From Echinometra lucunter (Eukaryota; Echinodermata; Echinoidea; Camarodonta; Echinometridae): DNA of 64,000 nt. Where the stretch lies: positions 3,291,431-3,355,430 of the forward strand of contig CM057151.1 of the NCBI GenBank assembly GCA_029962745.1. Direction: 5' to 3'. The translations under genes and the position numbers were made by a program. The notes beneath the pieces were generated by a model. That model was not told the origin of the DNA, did no database searches, and saw only the letters and a list, made by a program, of their open reading frames with translations. Numbering within the stretch: position 1 is the stretch's first letter; every line of letters begins with the position of its first letter. This document shows positions 30,020-43,400 of the stretch, piece after piece.

Positions 30020-30455
30020 ATAGAAAATTATTAACGATGAAGATCTCCGAAAGTATGAACGAAATCGGACACAGATGTTATGGCTATATTAAATTTTCTT
30101 GTATGAAATTTTTTGACACTACCATTATTGATGACATTATTTTTGTGGACAACTCTTTATGCCTTGTACACACATGATTGCACATTTTCATTTTGCTTAA
30201 GATTTGCACATTTTCTTAAGCCAAACTCAAAATAAATGTAGGAGTGTTTCTCCACATGTTTGGGATAAGAGCAATGAAAACATGTGTTCTTCAAGATAAT
30301 GAAAATATGTGAAATTCTGTATTAAAAAAAGTTGTCCATAAATTATATTACCAATAGCTACTGTAGTGTCAAAACAGGAAATTTCATATATAACCTAGGC
30401 ATACTTTCTTATCCCGTGTCCAATTTCGCTCAAATTTTCGTTGATCTGTTTTACT
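30020..30455. repeat. Diverged fold-back element in intergenic DNA
   Basis: Left arm 30030-30155 and right arm 30330-30455 are inverted copies with mismatches. Shared blocks include GATC…GAACGAAATCGGACAC / GTGTCCAATTTCGCTC, TATGAAATTT / AAATTTCATA, TTTGACACTA / TAGTGTCAAA and GTGGACAACT / AGTTGTCCAT. Non-coding. Confidence 0.65.
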
Positions 30456-31080
30456 CTTACTTAACTTTGATTTAAAAGACTACTTGACTTCAGGGTGTTG
30501 GTTTTCTTTAATATTACTTTTTGCAATAATGATACGTCAATTTCCCAGGTAACATGGTAATGGAAACTGAATGATAGTAACATTATTTGATAATCTTTAT
30601 TATGTTGAAGAAAGTGTATGATTTCTTGCAAATTGTGGTGTGTTCATTTGCAAGGACGTGACACGTGTAGAGTTGGAGGCTAGGTTAGAGATACTACCTT
30701 TATAGTGTATTACTTTAATTTGAATTCTATGTACATTAGGATATACTTGCAAACGTTATGATTTTGTATGCTTTTTGTAATGGGAAAATAAAAGCAAATA
30801 TGAAAGTAATAATTAAACAGATTTTCTTCGTCATCTATGCACCCCCAACAGTTGAAGTGTTTTTATACCAACCCTGGACCTGCCATTTCTTTTCTTTTTT
30901 CTTTTCTTTTTTAAAATATTCATTCCTTCTATTTTCTGTGTTTCTTCATTATGTACCCACATACACCTTCTTGTTCTCTCTCTTCTCTACAGCTCTTTCT
31001 TTATCCTCTTCCTTCTCTCTTTTTCTCACTCTAACTCGGATTTTCCAATACTAGTACTATTCGCATGCATACATGGCACG

Positions 31081-32537
31081 CATTTTACAGACTTAAAAGT
31101 CTCTGCTTTCTAGTCAAGTATTAATAACAAACTGGTTTAACAATCAGGGGTGGTGCTGCTGGGGCAGGGGCAGCCCCCCTATGAATTTTCAAGTGATCCA
31201 GAGAAGAATAATAAAGAGTATGGAGAAGAGAAATCACCTGTGGATCATCTTGCTGCCCTATCAAAATACTCTGGTGCCGCCCTGTTAATAATTTACTTTT
31301 TATGGACTACCATCCCATTGATAGGTCATTATTCACACAGTGGCCATACAATAGTGTGCAATCCATTTGACGACGGTAGGTAGGTGGACGGTAGAAAAAT
31401 GACGTCATGACAGATTGGTCCACCGTCCACCTATCGTTCACTAAAAGTTGTTTCGATCTATAGTGTCGACGTTGTCTGTGGACGGTATGCTTGTACCCGT
31501 TTAGTTCAGATTCTGAACGATTTTATTATAAGAGCAATCTGAACTAGTACCCGGTTTAAAATCGATCAAATTTACTTTGGTTTGCTTTATGAATAGAAAA
31601 ATATACCAGGGCCTTAAAACTGACATAGCAAGACTCCAGTTGCCGATTATCTGATTATTTTCAGCTGGATGAGTGAGAATGGGTTATAATTCTGATATTG
31701 AGTAATTGACCATCCCTTTTTATCTGAATTCATAATTTAAACTGGGTACCGATGACTTAAAACAGCAGGGGGTGGAGGAGATAGCTACTATCGCTATGAT
31801 GGCACGAAATGGGTAATAAAAAAAATAGTAGTGGGTTCTTGCACTCGTAATTACCCCTCATTACCTCTTCTTACAATGTATGAAAAGAGAGAAGAAAATA
31901 AGAAAGAAGAAAATACTAGTACATGTAGGTGAGATGTGCAAAGAGACTGAGAAAGCAAAGGAGAGAAAGAGAGGATGGCAGAAGGTGAGAAAAGGAAAAG
32001 AAAATTTGAAAGAAGGTCATGGAAGAGACAAAGTAAGATAGAGAGGGAAGAGACAAAGAAAGAAAGAGAGAGAGAAAGGGAGAGAGAGAGAGAGAGAGAG
32101 AGAGAGTGCATAGGATGAACCCGGTGTAGACCCTCCCCTGTCTTTCCCCATTTTACATGAATTTGCACTGTGACATCATTCACTAATTTTGAACGACTGC
32201 CCTCCATACCTCCAAAATGTAACTTGTCCACGTTCGTCTGTAAAAACCGCTGATCGTTAGCGTAGAGATCAGTGGTAAAAACCGAATTCAACACCAACAA
32301 CAACAACAACAACATATTGTCAGGGGGAAAAAAAAACTAGGCACAACCACATTCATTAAGAGTCACTCCTGATTGACACATGAGGCCGTATCTATAAAAC
32401 TAGTAAACGCCAAGAAAATGCATTTTGTAACCTTTGGCTAGCTTCCTCAGATATTCCAAGCAAATAAATTATTAGCCAGAAAAGGCAGAAGCCTCTTTCC
32501 GTGACCAGTAGCTTAAATTCCTATGTATACACCATAG
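31081..32537. other. Intergenic stretch with a small open frame and AG repeats
   Basis: A 77-codon frame at 31150-31383 has one hydrophobic segment (ALLIIYFLWTTIPLIG) but no family likeness. The frame at 31851-32315 (minus) is created by an (AG)n tract at 32041-32107. An inverted repeat around GGTGGACGGT / ACCGTCCACC lies at 31378-31435. Confidence 0.4.
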
Positions 32538-32596
32538 TTGTTTTCTAATTAGACAAGCCTTTGTGTAACACAAAGGCTGGTCTAATTAGAAAACAC
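32538..32596. repeat. Short perfect-type hairpin
   Basis: GTTTTCTAATTAGAC and AAGCCTTTGTG pair with CACAAAGGCT and GGTCTAATTAGAAAAC around TAA, giving arms of about 28 bp with one bulge. Confidence 0.75.
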
Positions 32597-35316
32597 TTAC
32601 ATGAAAAGGAGAAATTTCCTTCATCACCAAGTATTTGCTTGACTTTTGCAAGCTCCTCTCCTAATAGCTTACGCTTTTTCTGACAAGGACATGATGAAAA
32701 TGACCAGTCGTAATTTTTGAATCACGAAATGCCCTCACTTTCTTTCAAAAGCTATAGAAGTAAGCTGATACATGTAATTCTCTTAATTTAAAAAAAAATG
32801 ATAAAAAGTGAATTTCATCAGCCTTACAGCCAGTTTTGTTACATCATGATCCATGGTTACATCTAGACCAGTAGGTCGAATTGCTCTCTGCAGCAAATTT
32901 GGAAAAAGAGCGCAGAGAAAGCCTCTTGCAAGGCTCGGAGCATAAACCGAGCCGCATTTGCATTTCCTGAAGTCAAAGCCGAATTTGTGCGCCTACATGA
33001 AGGGGGGGGGGGGGGTGATATTGATAACGATAATGACAATTGATATCCCTCGAAAATGAAAATTTTTGGAGTACGCTAAGTTCATATAGGTTGAGTTTGC
33101 CGGTCACAATGAAATACCATAGCCAAATTTCAGTCTCAGTCCTCCCATTGACACTAGATTATTTGCCCCCATACAGAATGCTGGAAATGCTGGCTCGACT
33201 GTAATAGAATCGAGACGAAAGAAATCAGCAGAAGTGATAAAAAAAAAAGTTTGATTATGACGATGCAACAAATTCTGCCCCCAGTATGGGTAACAAGCAT
33301 TTCCACATATTAAGTCATCTGACTCTATGAGCTGAAGTGATCAGTGAAACATAAAAGTTCCGTCACCACGGGTTGACGAACTTTTCTTATCGGGTGATGA
33401 TTGATGGGGAAAACTACACTTTATCACGTGATTAACTTTTGACCAATCCCGCAGCAAGATTCTTAGTATGTGGAATATAACTATCAATAATGCCCAATGA
33501 TAATGGTTTCGTTCAGTCAAGGGAAGCAAGCAGGGTGAGAAGATTTTACACTACTACACTTTTACATCAGTTTTGTCGATACATCAAACAAGAACATTAG
33601 TGTAGACAGGTCCTCATACCTGGGAATGATTAACCCATTCGTATGAGTCCACCTCAAATTTGTGGGGGGGGGGGGGGATGCATCTCCCCAACCCCCCCCC
33701 CCCCCCCCGCTATCTACGCCCCTTAACAAGAAGGCGGTATTTCCCTGATATTTTACCGACAACCCCCCCCCCCCAAAAAAAAAAAAAAAAACAAAACAAA
33801 AACAAAACAAAACAAAAACAACAAACAAACAAACAAAAACAAACAAACAAACAAAAAAACAACAAAAAAAAAACACAAGAAAGTTTCATGGTTGGAGGTG
33901 ATGTCCCTCTTGCGCCCCCATCACCCAACTCAGGCTGCGGCATGAAGTGAAGGGTTACTATTTCAAGAGATGGCCTCAGTCTCATTATCGTGAACCATAT
34001 TATTTGGACTATCCAGGGACTTGCTATTCTTATGAAGTGGAATCGTGGATTGTTTTGTATCAAACAGACTTGTTTATGTATTCATGGGAAGTCTCAAAAT
34101 ATCTATTTCTATCCCATATTATGCATTGAAGAAACGATAACAAAGTGAAGAGTTGTTTTTTAAAGTGCTCCCTCCGACTTACTTTGCTAGAGTGCCTTTG
34201 AAAGGACTTTAAGGATGTAATAACTTTTCGTTTCTTGAAAACAATTCAAGAAGCTTTCGAACTCTGCCCTTCCTCCCCTGGCACGCTTCGAGCTCATGTT
34301 AAAGTTCGTAAAGAGCCTGTCCCATATTTTCAGTAGAGGTCGTTGAAAGATGCAGAGATGGAGAAAATCCTGGTTTTAAGTCGTCTTCATGGTCACGCCG
34401 CATCCCTGAACAAAGTCCGAATGGAAGAAGACGGATACACTTGAGATACGAGGATGCCTTGTGGAAATTCTTGGATTATAAAAACGGGAAAATGGGACGT
34501 TAAATCCGTTGCAGTAAATAGAAATGACATGTATTTGTAGAGGGTATTAGCCTACTTGTGATAGGGGAAAAAAAGACTTTGAAATGAACAATAGCGCTAT
34601 ATCTCACGGACTGCCAAAGTCTGTCTAGCACATTAATTTCTTCTTCTCCCCGTATCTCTTATCTTCTTGATCGTATCTCCTATTTTCTACGAATCTAGGA
34701 GCAGTGAATATGATATAATTCATAGCGGGGGCCCCAACGTGTTGGGGGAGATCATTAAAATTAAAGAAAATACATTATTTCTACCTACAAAAGACACAAG
34801 AACGAGTAAAATAAAGCTGAGAGGTTAGACAACACTACTAAGAAGTCTACCAATTGAAAGCCCCCTCCCCCAGCATTAAAATGCCCTATTAAATATTTAA
34901 AGATATGCCATCTAGATTATAAAAAAAAATACCACTAAACGATTTTTTTGGGGGGGGGGAGGGAATATCTAAAGATGGATCCGCAGTTCTTAGAATTTAT
35001 TGATAATCACGTTAACAATTATCAGGAGGGGTTGTCTCATCCTCCAATAAATGATGGATAAAAAAATTACTCTTTCAAGTAAAATCATGCAATCTTTTAC
35101 TTGTATATTACCATGACATTTACACCCTTTATGACTCTTTAACAAGATTAATAAAATACCAATTTCAAAAACAGGAGCACCTTTTCCCAATCATCATTAC
35201 AGTTATGATCACAAGTATGATCTGCATCACTACTATCATCATCGTCATCATCGCTGTATAACCATTCATGTCATTAGTACAATTACTATTTCAACCCTTA
35301 CCATCTTCTTCCTCCT

Positions 35317-35356
<40 letters not shown>

Positions 35357-35921
35357 TTTATAACACTTGTTATTCATTGTTTTCTCCTTTTACCCCAGGC
35401 AATCATCAATACATCATCATACCCATTATCATTGCATCAATCTCAATTGTTAAATGATTACATAAAATATCAAACAATTGCATAGTTTTCATTTGCACAA
35501 TGAAGCCTTTCCTTTATTCATTCTCACATCTTCGTCCTAACAATCATAAAAGTTCTGAACCATTTAATTAATAGTACACTTCTTGAATTTAAATAATGAG
35601 ATGTTTAAAATCTGACATATCATGGCCATTCTATACATACACCTCCAATGTACATAAACTGACACTGAGTGATGTGCTCACAAAATACATTACTTTGTAC
35701 ATGCTATTGTATTAGTGATATTGGTGAACCAAAAATGTGTTGAAAATATGTACTTAGGATCTTTAATTGAGGCAAGCTGGGCAAACAGGTAAAGCAAGGC
35801 ATGGCCATTGTGGTTACGCACTTTTCCATTGTGTTCTACGAATACCAACTAGTGAGGGAAAAATGCTAGAGGGAGAAAGACTGGGGGGAAAAATGGAAAG
35901 TAAAGTAGAGAAAAGAGGGAG

Positions 35922-36008
<87 letters not shown>

Positions 36009-38396
36009 ACACTTTTAGATTACCTAAATTCAAGAGAGCAAGATACAATGTAAGTTAGAAAGAGTGGTTCATGGTATACACAAACATACCAGCTGATACT
36101 GATATACTTCATATCTCAAAATGATGCCCCCCCCCCCCACCACAATGGCCCATTCATGTTCCTTATAAACATGTTTTTTTGTGTGTGTTTTTTTCCCCCT
36201 TTTGTTCTGCTCTACCAATTTAAGTGCATGTATTTAACGAAAGAGTTGGAAATTTTATGATATAGACACCTACCTATACCACACATATGGAACAAAGCTG
36301 TACATTTATTTTAACTGAACTATTTCAGGATTGTTTAGGGTCATAAACTGCAGAAGTATACACTGGCAAGATTATGGGTACTCTTGTAGTCTTTAAAAAA
36401 AAAACCCACAACAATTGGCATGGGGTGGGGGAATCTGTCCACATGATGGCACACGTTCCTTCAAATATTCATTAGTTATTGTTCTTGTAAATTATTAATG
36501 ATGGCAAGTCCCAAGAGAATGACAAATACATATTAACCTAAATAGAATTCTTCTCTCATGACGACTCATATATTTGGAGTTGTAATTGTTTTATGTACTC
36601 TTAGCACAGCATGGTTTATGAAGAAAAAAAAAAAGATTTTTTTTTTTCAGATTAAAGTAACATATTATGAAGAGCTGAAGTGTCAGTACAAGCAATGCAT
36701 TTCCCCATTCAGAGCAAAGGGCTTCAGAATATCTACTACAGAAGCAATATTTCAGTTGAAGCCTTATAACACCCAATCAATTGCTGATTCCGACTTCTCA
36801 ACAGGGATACTTTTCTAGGTCAATTATAAAAACAACAACATCAGAAAATGTGATGGATGCACTTACTGGAAAAACCATGAAAAAACCTTTCAAAGATTTT
36901 TTTTCTTTGTACAAGCAACAAGTTTCCCATTTCTACAAGATCTTTTGTGGGCAAGTTGAAATAGCATGAAGTCCAATATTACAAGAAGCAAATAAGAATT
37001 AAAAGTGAAATATAGGATAACATTATTTCCGGCCTTGTCCCAGTTTTATCATTACTTTGATGAATAAATAGGATGTTCTTCATTATTCTTTGAATTATGT
37101 ACATTACAAATAAAAATAGACAAACAAAGGGCAAATGAATTATTTATACTTCTAATTTGAGTTGATTTGACAAGTATCCACGGGAACGTGAAATGATGTT
37201 TCAAGATCTATTCCATATTTCAAATGTGCATTTTTCAATTATATATTTTTTTGTAAGACATTTTTTTTTTCCATGACAACAATAAGAACTGAGACAATCA
37301 CCTCCGAATACATTGCATTGCATTTGTATAAAAAGCTTTTAACTTACAATATAAAAGTACGGAAATTCCTGATTAAGAATAGATATCTTAAGTATGAGCA
37401 TCCAGCATTGTACAAAATATTCATAAGATATGCCTATATGCTACTCATACTGTTCTATTCCTGAAATACTTTAGTGAAAGTACAACAGTCTCAGGGAGGT
37501 AACCAGTGACCACATGCATTTGTTACACACATTTTGATAATCCATCATGAAAAAGTGGTAAGAGGAGAGCATTCATGTTTGCAAGTAAAATTCTACTGGA
37601 AACAAAGATCTTCTGTTATTTCCCATAACTTTCTATTTTTTTCTACACCTTGATATCATACAGACATAAAGAGATTCACTGTGTGTTGTACATATGGAGT
37701 TGCTGAATGGAATCAGTCAAATTTTGCTTCATAGTAAGATGGCTGTAAATTAGTGGCATGTAACTCACATTTGTACACACTATCCTACAAGACTTGTACA
37801 ACTTTACGAAAATATGAATATATCTTGAATAATTTAGATTTGGTTTGGTTTTCCATAGGATGTGTGAAGGGTTGTTGAGCTTCTACTGCAATGATCTCCT
37901 TGTTCTGTCTGGAATGGAATGTGACAAGGTTTGTGAAGTGATTGGCAGGCAGGAGGTTTATGTCACAACCTCTGAGCTCTCTAGAGTGTCAAATGGTGGT
38001 ACGATAAATCACGTTTTTCCTGCATGGTTTCACTGCTACATCTAACTGGCCGGCATCACTCATTCTACCTCACTCATTCTAACGGCTCTCCTCTATCTAC
38101 CTGGCAAGATGTTGTAAATGATGTGGAAGGAGACAAAATAAAACATGGCTTTCTCCCTGGTGCTTGATTTCCCTGTCGACCATTAACAAGTGTCCTCAGT
38201 CCAGATATTTGTAGAGGTATGGTCATTGCCTATCATCATGAAGCTCATTGCTCTCTCTATCACAGATCATAAACGGCAACGTCTCTTAGTGTTTGATAAC
38301 ATGATGATGAAGGGAACAAGCGAGACTGGTGAGGGGGTCATCTCTTCAGCATGATGAGGGGGGTAAGGCTGCAAGAGGGGGCGGGGTGGGAGTAGC
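32597..38396. other. Intergenic sequence and probable RhoGEF 3' UTR
   Basis: Holds homopolymer G/C runs (33003, 33663, 33691, 33767, 34949, 36127), an A/C-rich tract (33770-33875), an (ATC)n tract (35318-35355) and an 80-bp (AG)n tract (35925-36004). The end nearest 38396 should include the 3' UTR of the minus-strand gene; its end cannot be fixed. Confidence 0.5.
35925..36004. repeat. (AG)n microsatellite, ~80 bp
   Basis: Uninterrupted AG dinucleotides. Further AG/CT tracts lie at 16001-16054, 26281-26313, 39002-39028, 40399-40450, 45986-46017 and 57411-57431. Confidence 0.95.
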
Positions 38397-38545
38397 TCAG
38401 ACGCATGTCTCATCTTGTCTTGCTCTCCTGATGGCGCTCCTGAAGAGTTGAAGCCACTGCTTCTTGTCATGTTCATCACTTGAGTGTAACGTGAAGGACT
38501 GTGAGAGATTGGGGTCTGTTGAACGGACCTTGAAACCACACTTCA
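38397..38545 (-). CDS. NET1: RhoGEF last exon: end of PH domain and PDZ-type C-terminus
   Basis: Transcript acceptor TTTCTACAG; phase 1 in; residues 372-420; stop TGA read from 38399-38397. FKVRSTDPNLSQSFTLHSSD then KKQWLQLFRSAIRRA is the last strand and helix of the PH domain. The protein then stops after ARQDETCV. ETCV fits a class I PDZ ligand (Thr at -2, Val at 0). The longer minus-strand frame across this exon (38539-38267) is out of phase and is rejected. Confidence 0.92.
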
Positions 38546-40394
38546 CTGTAGAAACAAAACAATAGAAAGAAAGAAGAAATTATAGTGAGTGAACAGCAGT
38601 TGAAATAAAAACAAGTAAAATATATTACTTTGAGTAACAAAGCTGGCTCAATCAAATCATGAATATTTTTAAAAAGGTTCATAGTCACATAAAATATGAA
38701 TGTTCTAGTTGAGTGAAAAATATGAAAAACAGATGTTTTCAGCTGCTGAAATATGACACCCATATTGGCACAAGGTAACTTAAGGACATGAGTGCACATC
38801 ACAACACCCACTGAATCATAATCTCCTACCCTGCTAACAACACTCATCCTTGACATCATTGCTTCTAAAAATAGATCAGAATGGGTGAATGACAGCCAAA
38901 GACTGGGATTGCATTGCAGATCTTTTTTTTTTTCTTCATGATTTCTTTATGTGAGTCTGTATGCTTGAATTGTCAAATCAATTTGATAACATGAATGACA
39001 GGGAGAGAGAGAGAGAGAGAGAGAGAGGGTGGTGCGGTGATTTGGATTTTGAAATTTAGAGCATATCAGTGGAACTTACAAAAGACAAAGTACTCAATAC
39101 ACAGAGTTCATACACTTATACATTTTCAAACTTCCATGACTTTCCATGACTTTCCAGGACAGAAAAATGCAAATTTCCTTGACTCATCAATCACATGTGA
39201 TGCAAAACTTACATAGAAAGCACGCTGATTAAAAGAGTTTCAAAACTGATCTGAGTGCCATGAATGCAGGGCTGGCCGGATCGCGAATTTATCAACATGA
39301 AAAATATCTTGAATAAATGATTTCCATGACTCTCCAGAAGAAATTTACAATTCCCTGACTTTCCCTGACTTTTTGCTTCTGGAAAAGAGAATTTCCAATT
39401 CCCTAAATTTCCAGAAATTCCTTGACCCGTATGAACCCTGATACAGTACTCCAAACCACTGAATTAAACAGTATGAGTATACTACCAAGCAAACACAAAC
39501 AGCAACCATCCAATCAGATGGATCACATACAGCAATATGTCTACGTGCAAAAGAGAGTTTACTGGATCTACAGATGCAATTAGAGATCACAAGTAATGCA
39601 AAAATGAATATAAGTTCCAACAAACATCACCATCCAAAGAGATATGTTTTCAGCCCTTAGGCTGCATTTCATATTTAGCGGTCTCCCACATGGGTTTCAA
39701 TCTAAGAAAGCAAGAGACTTGTATAAGACTGGATGATTTAGGGTCAAGATCTTTGTGACCAAGGGAGAGTTCTAGAGCTACATAGAGAGAATGCAAAGCC
39801 TTAGGCAGAATGAAGATTGGTTTTCATCAGACAGAGGACCACAGGGGGTGCTAACAGAAACAAGTCAGATGGGATTATGATATTTTTGCCATTTTATTTC
39901 AGAAATTACATAAGTGAACTCTGTACATATTGACTTATGAATATGAAAAATTATCATTATTATTTTTCCCATCCAGATTTTTCCCCTACAGATCACATGC
40001 ATTCCGTTATTACAAACATGAGTTATCGGATGCCCTAAAGAGCAAAAACTTTATTGACGTCTTGATGACCTTCATATTACAGAGTTAAGAGATACATATG
40101 TAATCTAGGTGTTATGTCTGATTAAAGATATGTTTCTTTTGTGAGTATGCTGTTCTAAATTGGGTATGGAGTCTCTGAGCATGCATGGCTGCAATCCTTG
40201 AAGCTCTACTACCCTTGTAGATTAACAGGGGGTCAATCTAATTAGGATTAGGCTGGGCTGGAGAGGAAGGCTAGCTAGGCGAGGGGGATCACAAAGTACC
40301 CCTGGACATAAGCGATACAAGCCCAACCTATAAACTTGTCTACGTTATGCCGATTGTGTGATTAGGGCAGTGACAGGAAATGGAGGATGAGCGG

Positions 40395-40452
<58 letters not shown>

Positions 40453-43400
40453 AGAAATGATGAGAAAGGGTGAGAGAGGACAACGCCTCAATTTACAAGG
40501 GGGTTGCCCTTGGACAGTACAGAGCTGTCATTGAAAATGATTAAAATATGTATTAATAACTCAAACAGGACCCCTGGGATTGGTTTTCATGCCATAATCC
40601 CTGCAAATGACTTGATAGTGCAAGGAAACCAATAACAGGGTGTGTGACTTGTAATTAATAGCAATCAGGGAATGCTATCTAGCTATAGGCAATTCAATCA
40701 TACCCAATGCAAAGCTGCATGAATGACTAAGCACAAACAACCCAGGCAAGCAATACAACAAACTCTATATCTTCGTACATATTCTTCACACCCTTTGTTT
40801 GACCCGACACATATCACGATTTCAAGCGTAGCCCCGATTACAAGAGGTGACATTTCACGCATTCCTCTCACTTTACATATGGCCTTTTTTCCACCTTACT
40901 GATAGAACCATATCATAGGTGAATCAAGCATGCGCCGCAAGCATTCCACATACTTTTTTGACCTGCATCTGCTCTTTCACATTCAATAAATTCTTTCCAA
41001 ACAACTTTCTTCACGCTGTATATCTGTATGATTGCATGTATGTCACTCAGTGTCACAGAATGAAATGTATACATGTACTAAAAACAATAAGTTTTGGACT
41101 GCTCATAGTGCAGGTTAATGAACTAAGTCTGATATTAGAAACCTTTATTTGGCATTAATGACTCTCCAAGCATTTCCTGTTTATATTAAGGACCAAAATT
41201 AAAAGTTGCAATACACTTCATATAATCATATCACCTGAACAATGCAAGCTTTTTAAAATGGTTGTATGGAGGAAACACTTCATTCATTAAAACCAGAAAA
41301 AAGTTTGTAACATCAGACTTCACTGAAAGTAACTTGATGTTTGAATCCCTTACCTGAAGGCCCATGTGAGAGTGCCCCTCTGAATGACCCTGACCTCCTG
41401 ATCTCTCCCTCTGGGATATCCTCTAGCGCCATTGTTCTGACCGGGATGGGTTGTCTGTACACTTGGTAGCACTTGCGATTGTTTCTTGTTGTGAGTCTTG
41501 TTACCACTAAGATGTCTTCAAACAGGAATACATGAAGTTTCTGAACAATGGTGAGAAAAAAAAAGAGAACAAGAATTGTGAGGACCATGAAAAACAATCA
41601 GAACATGATTACAAAACTCAGAAAAGTCTTTAAAAGTGTCTTGTTCTTTTTCCCCCAAATGAAAAACACCTCAGTGCTACCTTATGCTCCATTTCATATC
41701 TACATGCTCCCTATATTTCTCTTTATAGGATAAATGAAAGCATTCAACTTACTGTTCCTTTGCTGCTCTTGAGGACACCCCCACAAAGAAGAACCTTCTG
41801 GTATGCGATAAGGTGGTTGCGTTGCCTGTCGTCTAGGTACTCAAACATGTCGATGTAATGCTTGCATTTTGTCTCTCCTGTTCTCCTGTCTACCTCAGCA
41901 ATGATCTCCATACACATCTTGATCTACACAGGGCAAAGGTGACAACACTAAGAGGTTAGACAAAGCACTCACACAGGTCATATGACAAGAGGAGACAAAA
42001 ATAAGAAATCTATTCATTTATTTAACATCTTACCAAACAATTTATAATTTCTTTTTTTAGTAGAATGACAGCTTGTAATCATGTATATCACAGAAGAGAA
42101 CACAGAAAATAAATGACATAACTGAGAGCAGAATGAACATTAAAGCTTTCTAAAAGGGAATCAAAATGTAAGATAACTTACTGCTTGTGTGATGTTGATC
42201 TTGTCCTCATGGTCAGAGGGTGTCACTTTGAGAATGTTTTTGAAGAGTAGAGGATATTTCACGAGACGACTGCGAGGGACATCAAGGAAGTTCCACAAGT
42301 CCAGTTTTCGGCTGAATGGAGATTCAATACACCTCTCCAGGAAGTCATTGACCTGGTGGTTGGTGGCATAGTAAAGGTAAGAATGAGGAAGAAGGAAAAT
42401 GAAATGATGAAGGGATAGATAAGAAGATGGGTTTATGGCAAGGAAAGAGGAGGAAGGGATAGAAGGAATGGGAGAGAAATGAGAAGCAACAGAGGAAGGA
42501 GAGACAGAGGGAAGAGGATAAAGAATGGGGAGAGAAAAGGGGTTTAATTAGATTTCATTAATACATGAATGAGCCAGACACAACTAGCAACAATCATATG
42601 ATGCAACCACAAGTGTCCTTACCAAGAAAGAGAGGGCATGAAAACCCATGGGACATGTACTGCCTACACAGATCTCATGCATTAAAGATAAGCTTTTATT
42701 AATTCTACCTACACAGCATGCAGCTGATCGTAATTAGTCAGTGCCTAAAATTACTGGTATTAGAGACAGTCAGATGCATCAGAGATAAAGAGAAAAAGAG
42801 AAAAAGAGAAAGAGAGGAGATAGGGATAGGGTGATAGATTTCAGAATTTTCAAAGACACTTACGTCTGCTTTTAAACGATTGTTCTCATAACTCTACCAA
42901 TCAGATTTGTTACAATCACGTAATTAGCAGAAAAATATATTTATCTCACCTTTGAATCTTGTTTCTTTTCATCCAATAATGTTTTAGCTGCAAGTTGATT
43001 GGTACAGTATGTCACATACACTTCTGTCACCATAGGGAGCTACATGTATCAAAGAAATGAAAAATATTCTTAAATATTAAGAATATTACATGTATAATAA
43101 AAAAGTACTATTTTATGGCATTTAAGGATCTTGGTCTTGATTTACTAAAGGATAAAGAGACATGACACTCTCTATAACTCATGGTACGAATACTAAACAA
43201 GTAGAATGCGCCCATTCTGAAACCTTTAAGACCAGCAACCTTCAATAAAAAGAGGACAAAGATCCTCATGTCACTCACACACCTGCACAATAAAAACTGA
43301 TCATGAACCTCTCCAAATATAAAACAACAAGAACAACAAAAAATCCATGAGTAAGTTAGATTACAGACATGTCCAATTATAGCAAATGATGCATTATTTA

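Noticed and set aside
31150..31383. 77-codon frame with a hydrophobic segment as a small membrane protein
   Set aside because: No homologue recognised, no splice or promoter support; its beginning resembles a GC-rich transposon end (GGGGTGGTGCTGCTGGGG). Kept only as a note.
31399..31412. TGACGTCA as a functional CRE
   Set aside because: Single 8-bp match in 64 kb of intergenic sequence with no promoter nearby; expected by chance often enough.
31851..32315. 154-codon minus-strand frame with a signal-peptide-like start
   Set aside because: Half of it is a translated (AG)n tract and low-complexity Ser/Leu/Phe sequence; no family likeness.
33562..34063. Open frames rich in Phe/Cys/Val or Lys/Gln/Asn
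   Set aside because: Products of T/G and A/C homopolymer-rich DNA.
38267..38539. 90-codon minus-strand frame ending beyond the RhoGEF stop
   Set aside because: It overlaps the last RhoGEF exon in the wrong phase; the phase set by the upstream exon gives the PH-domain end and stop at 38397.
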